Source: Burkholderia sp. BCC0322
Lineage (GTDB): Bacteria; Pseudomonadota; Gammaproteobacteria; Burkholderiales; Burkholderiaceae
Reading direction: 5' to 3'
Length of the DNA: 56,626 bases
NCBI RefSeq assembly: GCF_902833045.1
Contig: NZ_CADFDU010000023.1
Coordinates: 1 to 56,626, forward strand
Part shown: piece after piece, positions 1 through 8,973 of the stretch
How the letters are laid out: each line of letters opens with the position of its first letter
Numbering within the stretch: position 1 is the stretch's first letter
Notes under the pieces: generated by a model
Seen by the model: only the letters and a program-made list of their open reading frames with translations
Told to the model about the DNA's origin: nothing
The model's database searches: none
Program-made: the position numbers and the translations under genes

Positions 1-215
1 CCGTCCGAGTCCCACAGGTAGACGCCGTCGGCCTTCACGATCACGCGGCTGCCCGCGCGGTTCAGCGCGCCCATGTCGGAGAACGGGTGAATGTGGTGCG
101 CGGCATCGAGCGCGCGGTATTCGGCGGTCGTGCGTGCCTGCGTCGTGCGGGGCGCTGCGGCCGTGGCGCTCGGCGCGGCCGGCTGGATCCAGGCAGATTC
201 GTTGCGGTAAGTCAT
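1..215 (-). CDS. Class III (aspartate-family) aminotransferase, putrescine/polyamine type, N-terminal part only
   Basis: The gene runs off the left edge; only about 71 codons are visible. The start ATG at 215 is preceded by a good GGAGG site. The N-terminus contains LDAAHHIHPFSDM followed by a segment ending YLWDSD, which matches the start of the SpuC/putrescine:pyruvate aminotransferase group of PLP class III enzymes as I recall it. Established knowledge: such enzymes remove the terminal amino group from putrescine or a related omega-amine in the cytoplasm. It lies 37 bases downstream of a PuuA-like ligase and is read in the same direction, so it is the third visible gene of a polyamine operon. 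The catalytic lysine lies outside the window, so the substrate is inferred from context only. Confidence 0.8.
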   Translation of the reverse strand, partial: MTYRNESAWIQPAAPSATAAAPRTTQARTTAEYRALDAAHHIHPFSDMGALNRAGSRVIVKADGVYLWDSD

Positions 216-252
216 GTTTCCTCCGTGATTCCGTATTCGGTTGTGCGCACGC

Positions 253-1590
253 TCACACGTGCAGCAGCAGATGGCGGCGTTCCCAGGAGCTGATCACGCG
301 GAAGAACGCTTCGTATTCGGTTTCCTTCAGCGCCAGGTAGGCCGTCACGAACTTGTCGCCGAGAATGCCGGCCAGCGGTGCGCAGGCCGCCATCAGCGAG
401 ATGCCCTCCTCGAGATTGCGCGGCAGCTGGTACGGCAGGTTGTAGCCGTCCGACGCGATCGGCTCGGTCGGTGCGAGCTGCTGGATCAAGCCGAGATAGC
501 CGGCCGCGAGCGTCGCGGCGAACGCAAGGTACGGGTTGCAGTCGACGCCCGGGATACGGTTCTCGATACGGCGCGCCGACGAATCCGACTGCGGGATGCG
601 GAAGCCGACCGTACGGTTGTCGTAGCCCCATTGCACGTTGATCGGTGCGGCCATGAAGCGCGACAGGCGGCGATACGAGTTGATGTACGGCGCGAAGATC
701 GGCATCAACGCGGGCGTGTACTTCTGCAGCCCCGCGAGATAGCTGTGGAACATCGGCGACACGGCGCCGTCCTCGTTGGAGAACAGGTTGCGCCCGGTGC
801 GCGCGTCGGCCAGGCTCTGGTGGATATGCATCGCCGAGCCCGGCTCGTCCTGCATCGGCTTCGCCATGAAGGTCGCGTACATGTTGTGGCGCAGCGCCGC
901 CTCGCGCACGGTGCGCTTGAACAGGAACACCTGGTCGGCCAGCGACAGCGCATCGCCGTGCATGAAGTTGATCTCCATCTGCGCGGCGCCGACCTCGTGG
1001 ATCAGCGTGTCGATGTCGAGCCCCTGCATCTCGCAGTATTCGTAGATGTCCTCGAACAGCGGATCGAACTCGTTGACGGCCTCGATCGAATACGACTGCC
1101 GGCCGGTCTCCGCACGCCCGGTGCGGCCGACGGGCGGACGCAGCGGCAGGTCGGGATCGGCATTCATGTCGACGAGATAGAACTCGAGCTCGGGCGCAAC
1201 GACCGGCTGCCAGCCTTTCGCCTTGTACAGGTCGAGCACGCGTCGCAGCACGTAGCGTGGCGAGATTTCGACCGGCGAGCCGTCGAAGTGAACACAGTCG
1301 TGGATCACCTGCGCGGTCGGATCGACGGCCCACGGAATCAGGCAGATCGTCGACGGATCGGGCACGCACACCATGTCGGGATCGGTCACGCCGGTCAGCG
1401 TGCCGTCTTCCGGATAGTCGCCGGTGACGGTCTGCACCATCACGGCCTGCGGCAGGCGCATCGATTCGCCGGATTCGAACTTGTTGCGCGGAATGATCTT
1501 GCCGCGCGCAATGCCGGCCATGTCGGGAATGATCGCCTCGACCTCGGTGATGCGGTGCTGTCGCAGGAATTCGCTCAGTTCGGGTTGCAT
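253..1590 (-). CDS. puuA: Glutamine synthetase family protein, gamma-glutamylpolyamine synthetase (PuuA-like)
   Basis: A 445-residue GS-family ligase, the usual length for PuuA/SpuI and GlnT-like enzymes. An N-terminal beta-grasp region (about 1-110) is followed by the catalytic domain. It holds PELEFYLVD (metal-binding glutamate region, about 145), EINFMHGDAL, the GS signature MHIHQSL and the C-terminal RIENRIPG-type motif with substrate arginines. Expected reaction: ATP-dependent joining of glutamate to putrescine or another amine, which protects the amine before oxidation. It sits between a PuuD-type hydrolase (12 bases upstream) and a class III aminotransferase, which supports a polyamine role over true glutamine synthesis. 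The exact amine cannot be told from sequence. Confidence 0.88.
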   Translation of the reverse strand: MQPELSEFLRQHRITEVEAIIPDMAGIARGKIIPRNKFESGESMRLPQAVMVQTVTGDYPEDGTLTGVTDPDMVCVPDPSTICLIPWAVDPTAQVIHDCVHFDGSPVEISPRYVLRRVLDLYKAKGWQPVVAPELEFYLVDMNADPDLPLRPPVGRTGRAETGRQSYSIEAVNEFDPLFEDIYEYCEMQGLDIDTLIHEVGAAQMEINFMHGDALSLADQVFLFKRTVREAALRHNMYATFMAKPMQDEPGSAMHIHQSLADARTGRNLFSNEDGAVSPMFHSYLAGLQKYTPALMPIFAPYINSYRRLSRFMAAPINVQWGYDNRTVGFRIPQSDSSARRIENRIPGVDCNPYLAFAATLAAGYLGLIQQLAPTEPIASDGYNLPYQLPRNLEEGISLMAACAPLAGILGDKFVTAYLALKETEYEAFFRVISSWERRHLLLHV

Positions 1591-1602
1591 GATCGGCCTC
1601 TA

Positions 1603-2409
1603 TCAGTCGACGTCGGATGCGGCCGGCGACGAAATCGCGCCACCGGCTGCATGAATGCGATGCGTCATGCGCGCGCGGCACGCCGCGCCGAATGCCGCGA
1701 AGATGTCGCGCGACAGCGGCTGTTCCGCGTAGCGCCATTCGGGATGCCACTGCACGCCGAGCGCGAACGCGCGTGCGCCGCGCACGCTGACGGCCTCGAC
1801 CAGCCCGTCGGGTGCGCTGGCTTCGACGACGAGCCCCGCGCCGAGCTGCGCGATGCCCTGGTCGTGCAGCGAATTGACCGTCGCCTCCTGCGCGCCGTGC
1901 GCGACCCGCTGCAGCAGGCCGCCCGGCGCGAACCGCACGACATGCGCGGGACCGTACTGCCGTTCGAGCGGATCGGCGGGCCGCTCGCGGTGATCGTCGA
2001 AGCCGGTCGTCGCGTGCAGCCGCTGGTGCAGCGTGCCGCCGTAGGCGACGTTCAGCTCCTGCATGCCGCGACAGATCGCGAGGACGGGCACGCCCGCATC
2101 GATCGCCACACGGATCAGCGGCAACGCGGTCGCGTCGCGCGCGGGATCGTGCAGCGTGTCGGGCGCGCTCGCGGCGCCGCCGTAGTGATGCGGTTCGACG
2201 TTCGAATAGCTGCCAGTCAACAGCAACCCGTCGATCGCCGCGACGATCGCGTCGGCCGGCTGGCGCGCGCCGAGTGCGGGCAGCACGAAGGCGAGCGCGC
2301 CGGCGCCGTCGACGAGTGCGGCCAGATACTTCTCCCCCGCCGTGTGGTTCGGATGCGCACCGCGCAGGATGCGGTCGGCGGTGACGGCTACGATCGGGCG
2401 CGTACGCAT
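1603..2409 (-). CDS. puuD: Gamma-glutamyl-gamma-aminobutyrate hydrolase family protein (PuuD-like)
   Basis: A class I glutamine-amidotransferase-like hydrolase of 268 residues. I chose the ATG at 2409 (MRTRPIVAVTAD) because it has a GGAGAGAC site just upstream and matches the usual N-terminus; an in-frame ATG ten codons earlier is less likely. The nucleophile is Cys113 in AICRGMQELN, and the conserved histidine lies in GVQWHPEW near the C-terminus. Established role: cleaving gamma-Glu-GABA to glutamate and GABA in the last step of the gamma-glutamylated putrescine pathway. It is the first gene of the visible minus-strand block. Related peptidase C26 members act on other gamma-glutamyl compounds, so the substrate is inferred from the PuuA neighbour. 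Confidence 0.88.
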   Translation of the reverse strand: MRTRPIVAVTADRILRGAHPNHTAGEKYLAALVDGAGALAFVLPALGARQPADAIVAAIDGLLLTGSYSNVEPHHYGGAASAPDTLHDPARDATALPLIRVAIDAGVPVLAICRGMQELNVAYGGTLHQRLHATTGFDDHRERPADPLERQYGPAHVVRFAPGGLLQRVAHGAQEATVNSLHDQGIAQLGAGLVVEASAPDGLVEAVSVRGARAFALGVQWHPEWRYAEQPLSRDIFAAFGAACRARMTHRIHAAGGAISSPAASDVD

Positions 2410-2977
2410 GGGTGTCTCTCCGGTAATCGCGCGCGACACGGCCGTACGCGGGACGATGATGGGTCGCGCCGGCGCCGCACGCGCGCACCACGACGCGGCG
2501 CATGCCCATGCGCGATCCTGCCGCGCGGACGAAGCGGCATCAGGCGGTGCGACTCGGAACGGAAGCGGAAAACGACGCTAGGGCAACAACGATGCGCTGC
2601 CGTCGCACTGCACCGCGCTGAAGACGTGCGCGGTCACGAGATTGAAGCGGCGCAAGCCGCGATGGGAAATGGCGAAGCAACGAGGCTTGCGCAAAGGGGC
2701 GGCACGCGTGCCGCGATCAGCATGCCGGATCGGCCCGGCCTGAGGCGGCGCGCCCGCCGACGGACTTCGCGTCCGGCGTATCGAAGGGCTGGCGGCTTTC
2801 ACGATCGTACTCGACTGACTGATGAATGCAGGACACGTGTCGCGATGAAGCGCAAGCGGCAAAGCCGCGCGGCGACACGTCGGCGAGGTGTCTCGCAGCG
2901 CATTCCGGCGCGGTGCGGCCACGATCGATGGCCCCGCCGCAAGTGCGCGTGACGATTTCCTGACATTCAGCTTATAT
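2410..2977 (-). other. Long non-coding leader of the polyamine operon, with a structured element
   Basis: About 570 bases with no convincing gene lie between the operator/promoter-like sequence at 2978-3007 and the puuD start at 2409. One element can form an elongated hairpin: the arms ACGTGTCGC (2835-2843) and GCGACACGT (2872-2880) are perfect complements, and inside them GCGGC (2856-2860) pairs with GCCGC (2864-2868) around an AAA loop. Short open frames here have arginine/alanine-rich products typical of GC-rich shadow frames and no ribosome binding site. I see no known riboswitch consensus. Whether the leader is transcribed in full is inference. Confidence 0.4.
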
Positions 2978-3007
2978 CACCTAAAAATTGCGTCAAATTT
3001 TCAGGTG
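2978..3007. promoter_or_regulatory. 30-bp hyphenated inverted repeat, probable operator/promoter of the polyamine operon
   Basis: The 5' arm CACCTAAAAATT and 3' arm AATTTTCAGGTG match at 11 of 12 positions around a 6-base centre. The site is strikingly A+T-rich in a GC-rich region. On the minus strand TTGACG, 14 bases, then TATAAG lies inside and just beyond the repeat, so a repressor bound here could block RNA polymerase. The minus strand downstream leads to puuD, and the hutG terminator ends just on the other side, so puuD-puuA is the only plausible target. The bound protein is unknown and no regulator gene is adjacent. Confidence 0.5.
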
Positions 3008-3041
3008 CCGATGACGACATCGGTCAGACGAAAGCCACACG

Positions 3042-3075
3042 AAAAAAACGGCATCGATCCCGTGGATCGATGCCG
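3042..3075 (-). terminator. Intrinsic terminator of the hut operon
   Basis: A perfect 12-bp stem, CGGCATCGATCC (3049-3060) with its complement (3064-3075), closes a 3-base loop. Read on the minus strand it is followed by seven T residues (3042-3048). It lies about 90 bases after the hutG stop codon and ends the histidine operon before the polyamine-operon promoter. Confidence 0.93.
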
Positions 3076-3165
3076 TGTGGTGCATTGCATCGGTGCGGCA
3101 GGCTGCTTGCCGGCAGGCTGCGGCGCGCCTGCGCCACCGCGCTGCCGCATCCGAGCGGCCCGTGT

Positions 3166-3963
3166 TCAACGATAGGCGAGCGCGGTCTCGACGAGCGTCT
3201 GCAATAGCGGCACAATCCGCGCCGCACGCGTTTCGTCATACGTGTAAGGACGCGTCTCTTCCATGTAGGTGATCTGCGAGAGCTCGAGCTGCACGGCCTC
3301 GACGCCGGTATCGGGCACGCCATAGTGACGCGTGATGTAACCGCCTTTGAAGCGCCCGTTCGCGACGGCCGTATAGCCGCCATGTTCGAGCACGCGTGCG
3401 GCCAGCGCCTCTGCCAGGCCCGGTGCGGCACTCGCGCCGCTCGACGTGCCGAAGTTGAAGTCCGGCAGGCGGCCGTCGAAGAAGCGCGGCACGTGCGAGC
3501 GGATCGAATGCGCTTCCCACACGAGCACGCGGCCATGCTCGCGCTTCAGGCGCGCCACCTCGCTTTGCAGCGCCTCGTGATACGGCAGCCAGTAGCGGTC
3601 GCGGCGACGCATGATCTCGTCGTTGCCGGGCAGCGCGTTCGCCGGATACAGCGGCACCTTGTCGAACGTATCGACCGGCACGAGCCCCGTCGTGTCCTGC
3701 CCCGGGTACAGGTTCTCGTTGTCGGGCGGACGATTCAGGTCGACGACGTAACGCGCGTGCGACGGTACGAGGATCGATGCGCCGAGGTCGGCCGCGAATC
3801 CGTACAGCCGTTCGAGATGCCAGTCGCAATCGTCGACGAAACGCGCGTCGGCCGTCATCGTCGCGGCGATGTCGGCGGGGATGTGCGTGCCTGCGTGCGG
3901 AATCGAGATCAGCAGCGGCAGCGTGCCCTGCTTCAGCGTGAATACAGCCGGTTGTTCAGTCAT
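3166..3963 (-). CDS. hutG: N-formylglutamate deformylase (N-formylglutamate amidohydrolase)
   Basis: A 265-residue protein of the N-formylglutamate amidohydrolase family. Visible motifs are ISIPHAGTHIP near residue 19 (metal-binding histidine), VDLNRPPDNENLYPG, VWEAHSIRS and RFKGGYITRHYG. Role: the last step of the five-step histidine pathway, hydrolysing N-formyl-L-glutamate to formate and L-glutamate in the cytoplasm. Its partner HutF lies immediately upstream, so the cell uses the formylglutamate route and not direct formiminoglutamase. It is the last gene of the operon, 59 bases after hutF with a strong hairpin in the gap, and is followed by an intrinsic terminator. Confidence 0.95.
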   Translation of the reverse strand: MTEQPAVFTLKQGTLPLLISIPHAGTHIPADIAATMTADARFVDDCDWHLERLYGFAADLGASILVPSHARYVVDLNRPPDNENLYPGQDTTGLVPVDTFDKVPLYPANALPGNDEIMRRRDRYWLPYHEALQSEVARLKREHGRVLVWEAHSIRSHVPRFFDGRLPDFNFGTSSGASAAPGLAEALAARVLEHGGYTAVANGRFKGGYITRHYGVPDTGVEAVQLELSQITYMEETRPYTYDETRAARIVPLLQTLVETALAYR

Positions 3964-3986
3964 GTCGCATCACCGTTGGAGGTCTG

Positions 3987-4013
3987 CCGGCGCACGCTTG
4001 CGGCGTGCGCCGG
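3987..4013 (-). other. Intercistronic hairpin between hutF and hutG
   Basis: The arms CCGGCGCACGC (3987-3997) and GCGTGCGCCGG (4003-4013) form a perfect 11-bp GC-rich stem with a 5-base loop. There is no T-run, so it is not a standard terminator. It occupies most of the 59-base gap between two genes of one operon. Such elements commonly act as mRNA stabilisers or processing sites that set different levels for the two cistrons; that role is inference here. Confidence 0.6.
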
Positions 4014-4022
4014 TTGCGCGCG

Positions 4023-5399
4023 TCAGCGCAGCAGTTGCGCCAGCGCGGCGCGGTAATCGGCATACGCGAGCGCTTCGTCGCGATGACGGCGGCCGCTCAC
4101 GACGCGCTCGCCGCCCGTGTAGACGTCGAGCACCGGCGTCTCGCCGTGTTCCGCGAACACGATACCCGACAACCACGACGTGCTGTCGTGTTCGGCGATC
4201 GCCGGATGATCGGGATCGAGCACGAGCCAGTCGGCACGGCACCCTTCGCGCAGCGCACCGACGCGCCGCCCGCTGGCCTGCGCGCCGCCCGCAAGCGAAG
4301 CGTCGAACAGGCGATCGGCGACATGCGCCTGCGTATCGCTCGCCAGCACGTTGCGCGCGCAATGCACGAGCCGTTGCCCGTATTCGAGCAGGCGCAATTC
4401 CGAGCGCCAGTCGACCGACGCGTGGCTGTCCGAACCAACGCCGATCACGCCGCCCTGCGCGAGATAGTCGACGGCCGGGAACACGCCGTCGCCGAGATTC
4501 GCTTCGGTCGTCAGGCACAGGCCCGCGACCGCGCGACGCTTCGCGAGCGCGGCCGTTTCGGCGGCGTCGACGTGCGTCGCGTGCACGAGACACCAGCGCG
4601 CATCGACGTCGAAGCGATCGAGCAGCCATTGCACGGGGCGCGCACCGTAGGCGCGCACGCAGTCGTCGACTTCGGCCGTCTGCTCGGCGATATGGATGTG
4701 CACGGGCGCATCGTCGGGCAGCCCATTCAGCAGCACGCGCAACCCGTTCTCGGATACTGCGCGCAGCGAGTGCGGTGCAACGCCGTAGCGCAGCCCGCCG
4801 TGCTCCGGGGCCACGCGACGCATCGCGTCGAGCAGCTCGAGCAGGCCGTCGGGCGTGTTGATGAAGCGGCGCTGGTCGTCGCGCGGCGGCCTGTCGCCGA
4901 AGCCGGCGAACTGGTACGACACGGGCAGCATCGTGATGCCGATGCCGGCCGCGCGCGCGGCGTCGATCACGCGCGTGCCGAGTTCCGCGATCTGCGGATA
5001 ACGCGAGCCGTCCTGCGTGTGATGCACGTAGTGGAATTCGCACACCGACGTGTAGCCGCACTTGAGCATCTCGACATACAGCCAGCGCGCGATCGCAGCG
5101 AGCGCGTCGGGCGTGATCTTCAGCGCGAAGCGGTACATCAGGTCGCGCCAACTCCAGAAGCTGTCGGCCGGATTCGCGCGGTATTCGGTGAGCCCCGCCA
5201 TCGCGCGCTGGAACGCGTGCGAATGCAGGTTCGGCATGCCCGGCAGCACCGGCCCGGCCGCGCGCGCGACGCCCGCCGGCGGGTCGGTGTCGGGCGTCAC
5301 TTCGGTCAGCGTGCCGGCCGCGTCCCAGCGCAGCAGCACGTTACGGCGCCAGCCATCGGGCAGGTACGCATGGTCAGCAAACAACGTGGTGTCGGTCAT
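4023..5399 (-). CDS. hutF: Formimidoylglutamate deiminase
   Basis: A 458-residue member of the amidohydrolase superfamily, counting from the ATG at 5399 (MTDTTLFADH). An in-frame ATG four codons earlier would overlap the hutI stop and is possible. Motifs: MPNLHSHAFQRAMAGL (metal HxH), CEFHYVHHTQDGS, HIHIAEQ, LVHATHVDAAE and GVGSDSHASVDW (the metal aspartate). Role: deiminates N-formimino-L-glutamate to N-formyl-L-glutamate plus ammonia. With HutG downstream this gives the two-step branch typical of Burkholderia and Pseudomonas. The gap to hutI is only about four bases, implying translational coupling. Confidence 0.95.
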   Translation of the reverse strand: MTDTTLFADHAYLPDGWRRNVLLRWDAAGTLTEVTPDTDPPAGVARAAGPVLPGMPNLHSHAFQRAMAGLTEYRANPADSFWSWRDLMYRFALKITPDALAAIARWLYVEMLKCGYTSVCEFHYVHHTQDGSRYPQIAELGTRVIDAARAAGIGITMLPVSYQFAGFGDRPPRDDQRRFINTPDGLLELLDAMRRVAPEHGGLRYGVAPHSLRAVSENGLRVLLNGLPDDAPVHIHIAEQTAEVDDCVRAYGARPVQWLLDRFDVDARWCLVHATHVDAAETAALAKRRAVAGLCLTTEANLGDGVFPAVDYLAQGGVIGVGSDSHASVDWRSELRLLEYGQRLVHCARNVLASDTQAHVADRLFDASLAGGAQASGRRVGALREGCRADWLVLDPDHPAIAEHDSTSWLSGIVFAEHGETPVLDVYTGGERVVSGRRHRDEALAYADYRAALAQLLR

Positions 5400-5403
5400 G
5401 AGG

Positions 5404-6627
5404 CTATCCATTCATCCGGCGAAACACGGTCGTGCCGCCGCGTACGACCTGCTCGCACAGCGGCCGGCCGATCCAGTAGGCGAGCTCCGCCAGCGAGCCG
5501 ACCGACCAAGCGGCGAAGTCGGCCTGGCGACCGACCTCGAGCGCGCCATGGCGATCCGCGCGGCCGAGCGCCGCGGCCGCATGGCGCGTGACGCCCTGCA
5601 GCACCTCGGGCACCGTCATGCGGAACAGCGTGCAGCCCATGTTCAACGTCAGCAGCAGCGATTCGAGCGGCGACGTGCCGGGATTGTGATCGGTCGCGAG
5701 CGCGATCGGCACGCCGTGCTTGCGCAGCAGCTCGATCGGCGGCAGTTGCGTCTCGCGGATGAAGTAATACGCGCCGGGCAGCAGCACGGCAACCGTACCG
5801 GCCGCCTTCATCGCCTCGATGCCGGCTTCGTCCAGAAATTCGAGGTGATCGGCGGACAGTGCGCGATAACGCGCGGCAAGCGCCGTGCCGCCCGCGTTCG
5901 ACAGTTGCTCCGCATGCAGCTTCACGGGCAGCCCGCGCCGCGTCGCGGCCTCGAACACGCGCTCGGTCTGCGCGAGCGAAAAGCCGATGCGTTCACAGAA
6001 CACGTCGACCGCGTCGACGAGGCCTTCGTCGGCCAGCGCCGGCAGCATCCGGTCGCACACTTCGTCGATGTACGCGTCCGCGCGGCCCGCATATTCGGGC
6101 GGCAGCGCGTGCGCGCCGAGGAAGGTCGTGTAGACGGTGACCGGAAAGCGTTCGCCGAGCTGGCGTGCGACGCGCAGCATCTTGCGTTCGCTCGCGAGGT
6201 CGAGCCCGTAGCCCGACTTGATCTCGATCGCGCTCACGCCTTCGGCGAGCAACGGCTGCAGGCGTGCGGCGGCCTGCACGAACAGCGTCGTCTCGTCGGC
6301 CGCGCGCGTCGCGCGCACCGTCGACACGATCCCGCCGCCCTGCCGCGCGATTTCCTCGTAGCTCACGCCCGCGAGACGCTGCGCGAATTCGTCGGCGCGC
6401 GTGCCGCCGTATACGAGGTGCGTATGGCAGTCGACGAGGCCCGGCGTCACCCACGCGCCGTGCAGATCCTCGCGCTGCCAGTGGGCATAACCGTGCGGCA
6501 GCGCGGACAGTGCGCCGAGCCAGACGATCGTGCCGGTTTCGTCGACGGCGATCGCCGCGTCGTCGATCGTCTCGTCAGGATGGCCGTGCGGACACAGCCT
6601 CAGGTGATGCCAGACAGTCGGTTTCAT
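5404..6627 (-). CDS. hutI: Imidazolonepropionase
   Basis: A 407-residue amidohydrolase-fold enzyme, the normal length for HutI. It shows [22 protein letters not shown] (HxH metal site, about residues 66-87), [31 protein letters not shown] and [12 protein letters not shown] (metal aspartate). It hydrolyses the imidazolone ring of 4-imidazolone-5-propanoate to N-formimino-L-glutamate, the third step of histidine degradation. It starts four bases after the hutD stop and is followed by hutF with almost no gap, so translation is likely coupled along this part of the operon. Confidence 0.96.
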   Translation of the reverse strand: MKPTVWHHLRLCPHGHPDETIDDAAIAVDETGTIVWLGALSALPHGYAHWQREDLHGAWVTPGLVDCHTHLVYGGTRADEFAQRLAGVSYEEIARQGGGIVSTVRATRAADETTLFVQAAARLQPLLAEGVSAIEIKSGYGLDLASERKMLRVARQLGERFPVTVYTTFLGAHALPPEYAGRADAYIDEVCDRMLPALADEGLVDAVDVFCERIGFSLAQTERVFEAATRRGLPVKLHAEQLSNAGGTALAARYRALSADHLEFLDEAGIEAMKAAGTVAVLLPGAYYFIRETQLPPIELLRKHGVPIALATDHNPGTSPLESLLLTLNMGCTLFRMTVPEVLQGVTRHAAAALGRADRHGALEVGRQADFAAWSVGSLAELAYWIGRPLCEQVVRGGTTVFRRMNG

Positions 6628-6631
6628 GCGT

Positions 6632-7243
6632 TCAGTCTCGTTCGCCGATGGCGAGCGACACGGCGAGCAACGCGCCGCTGCCGCTCACGACGACGTCAAA
6701 CGCACGCCGCGGCCCGTCGAGCCGCAACGTGTCCATTTCTTCCAGTGTGTAGCGTGCGCCGTCGATTTCAACGGCAGCCTCGCCGGCCGCGCAAAACAGC
6801 AGCACGGTATCGGCATGCTCGATGCGGTGCGCGCCTGCGCGCCACACGTCGAGCGCGCCGCGCGCGGCCGACCGGCGCGTCATCAGGTTGAAGTCGCGCG
6901 TCGCGCCGTCGTGCAGCGTCGCGTCGATCTCCGCCTCGCCCGCAAAATCCGCGCGGGTCAGCGGTGCGTCGAGCACGTGGCGGGCGCCGCCTTCCTCGGC
7001 GAGCGTCATGCCCGCGCCGGACAGCAGCACCAGCGTGCGGTCGATCCCGTCGAAACGCGAGAACGGCCCGGCCGTGCCGACGTCGGCGACGCTCACGCGC
7101 CACGCGAACGTGTCGAGCGCGGCGCCCGGCGGGAACGCGCCGATTTCGCGCGTCACGCCACCGCCGTTCTTCCATGGCGACGCGACGAGATCCGCGGCGC
7201 GGATCAGCATCGCGTTCACCGGCGCCTGGTGGAGCGCCGTCAT
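6632..7243 (-). CDS. hutD: HutD family protein
   Basis: I place the start at the ATG at 7243, two bases after the hutU stop, giving 203 residues. Longer upstream frames run through hutU and are spurious. The N-terminus has the family hallmark [13 protein letters not shown], followed by [31 protein letters not shown]. HutD proteins are bicupin-fold cytoplasmic proteins found in hut operons. Published work in Pseudomonas suggests they limit over-activity of the pathway, perhaps by binding an intermediate such as formimino- or formylglutamate; no enzymatic reaction is established. It lies between hutU and hutI. Confidence 0.9.
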   Translation of the reverse strand: MTALHQAPVNAMLIRAADLVASPWKNGGGVTREIGAFPPGAALDTFAWRVSVADVGTAGPFSRFDGIDRTLVLLSGAGMTLAEEGGARHVLDAPLTRADFAGEAEIDATLHDGATRDFNLMTRRSAARGALDVWRAGAHRIEHADTVLLFCAAGEAAVEIDGARYTLEEMDTLRLDGPRRAFDVVVSGSGALLAVSLAIGERD

Positions 7244-7245
7244 GC

Positions 7246-8934
7246 TCAGCGGCCGAGCATCGGCAGCTTCAGGCCGGCTTCGCGGGCCGTCTGCTGCGCG
7301 AGTTCGTAGCCGGCATCCGCATGGCGCATCACGCCCGTCGCCGGATCGTTCAGCAGCACGCGGCCAAGACGCTCGTGCGCTTCGGCGGTACCGTCGGCGA
7401 CGATCACGACGCCCGAGTGCTGCGAGAAGCCCATCCCGACGCCGCCGCCGTGGTGCAGCGACACCCACGATGCGCCGCCCGCGGTGTTCAGCAGTGCGTT
7501 CAGGAGCGGCCAGTCGCTGACTGCGTCCGAACCGTCCTTCATCGATTCCGTCTCGCGGTTCGGGCTGGCGACCGAACCCGTATCGAGGTGGTCGCGGCCG
7601 ATCACGATCGGCGCCTTCAGTTCGCCGTTCTTGACCATCTCGTTGAACGCCTGGCCGAGGCGATAGCGATCCTTCACGCCGACCCAGCAGATCCGTGCCG
7701 GCAGGCCCTGGAACGCAATGCGCTCACGCGCCATGTCGAGCCAGTTGTGCAGATGCGGATCGTCGGGGATCAGTTCCTTCACCTTCTGGTCGGTCTTGTA
7801 GATGTCTTCCGGATCGCCCGACAGCGCGACCCAGCGGAACGGGCCCTTGCCTTCGCAGAACAGCGGGCGGATGTAGGCCGGCACGAAGCCCGGGAAGTCG
7901 AATGCGTTCTCGACACCCATTTCCAGGGCCATCTGGCGGATGTTGTTGCCGTAGTCGAGCGTCGCCGCGCCGCGTTCCTGCAGCGCCAGCATCGCGCGCA
8001 CCTGGACGGCCATCGACTGCTTCGCGACCTTCACGATGCTCTGCGGATCGACCTTCTGCGCTTCGCGCCATTGCGCGACGCTCCAGCCTTGCGGCAGGTA
8101 GCCGTTGATCGGGTCGTGCGCGCTCGTCTGGTCGGTCACGCAGTCCGGCGTGATGCCGCGCGTGACGAGTTCCGCGAACACGTCGGCCGCGTTGCCGAGC
8201 AGGCCAACCGACACCGGCTTGCCGGTGCGCTTCGCTTCCTCGATCATGCCGAGCGCCTCGTCGAGCGTGGTCGCCTTCTTGTCGACGTAGCGCGTCTTCA
8301 GGCGGAAGTCGATGCGGGTTTCGTCGCATTCGACCGCGATCATCGAGAACCCGGCCATCGTCGCGGCCAGCGGCTGCGCGCCGCCCATGCCGCCCAGGCC
8401 GCCCGTCAGGATCCAGCGGCCCGACGGATCGCCGTTGAAGTGCTGGTTCGCGACCGAGAAGAACGTTTCATAGGTACCCTGAACGATGCCCTGGCTGCCG
8501 ATGTAGATCCAGCTTCCGGCCGTCATCTGGCCGTACATCATCAGGCCCTTGCGATCGAGCTCGTGGAAGTGATCCCAGTTCGCCCAGTGCGGCACGAGGT
8601 TCGAGTTCGCGAGCAGCACACGCGGCGCATCCTTGTGCGTGCGGAACACACCGACCGGCTTGCCCGACTGGATCAGCAGCGTCTCGTTCTCTTCGAGATC
8701 CTTCAGCGATGCGAGGATCTGGTCGTAGCATTCCCAGTTGCGCGCCGCGCGGCCGATGCCGCCATACACGACGAGCGCATGCGGATGCTCGGCGACTTCC
8801 GGATCGAGGTTGTTCTGGATCATCCGGTACGCCGCTTCGGCCAGCCAGGTCTTGCAGACTTTCTCGCTGCCGCGCGGCGCGCGGATCGTGCGCGTGGGAT
8901 CGAGACGGGGATCGATGTGTTTCGGATGGTTCAT
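7246..8934 (-). CDS. hutU: Urocanate hydratase (urocanase)
   Basis: A 562-residue protein, full length for urocanase. The N-terminus carries [18 protein letters not shown]; the NAD-binding glycine-rich segment [11 protein letters not shown] sits at about 178-188; the later region has [18 protein letters not shown], the PARICWVG cysteine region, and [20 protein letters not shown]. It uses tightly bound NAD+ as an electrophile to hydrate urocanate to 4-imidazolone-5-propanoate, step two of histidine degradation. GGGAG lies eight bases before the ATG. It follows hutC after a 39-base A+T-richer gap in which I see no second HutC palindrome. Confidence 0.97.
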   Translation of the reverse strand: MNHPKHIDPRLDPTRTIRAPRGSEKVCKTWLAEAAYRMIQNNLDPEVAEHPHALVVYGGIGRAARNWECYDQILASLKDLEENETLLIQSGKPVGVFRTHKDAPRVLLANSNLVPHWANWDHFHELDRKGLMMYGQMTAGSWIYIGSQGIVQGTYETFFSVANQHFNGDPSGRWILTGGLGGMGGAQPLAATMAGFSMIAVECDETRIDFRLKTRYVDKKATTLDEALGMIEEAKRTGKPVSVGLLGNAADVFAELVTRGITPDCVTDQTSAHDPINGYLPQGWSVAQWREAQKVDPQSIVKVAKQSMAVQVRAMLALQERGAATLDYGNNIRQMALEMGVENAFDFPGFVPAYIRPLFCEGKGPFRWVALSGDPEDIYKTDQKVKELIPDDPHLHNWLDMARERIAFQGLPARICWVGVKDRYRLGQAFNEMVKNGELKAPIVIGRDHLDTGSVASPNRETESMKDGSDAVSDWPLLNALLNTAGGASWVSLHHGGGVGMGFSQHSGVVIVADGTAEAHERLGRVLLNDPATGVMRHADAGYELAQQTAREAGLKLPMLGR

Positions 8935-8973
8935 GACGACTGCTCCCGAAGGAAAATGAATATCAAATAGAAA

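Noticed and set aside
2578-2922. 114-codon minus-strand frame in the polyamine leader
   Set aside because: Composition is typical of a chance frame, there is no ribosome binding site and no recognisable motif.
241-2952. Very long open frame on the plus strand opposite puuA-puuD (about 900 codons)
   Set aside because: It is the antisense shadow of GC-rich genes, with an arginine/valine/alanine-rich product and no family motif. The same applies to the long plus-strand frames opposite the symporter (33737-36139), acs (36055-38382) and uvrB (52872-55172).
7244-7468. Upstream extension of hutD
   Set aside because: It runs through the end of hutU in another frame; the ATG two bases after the hutU stop gives the normal HutD start.
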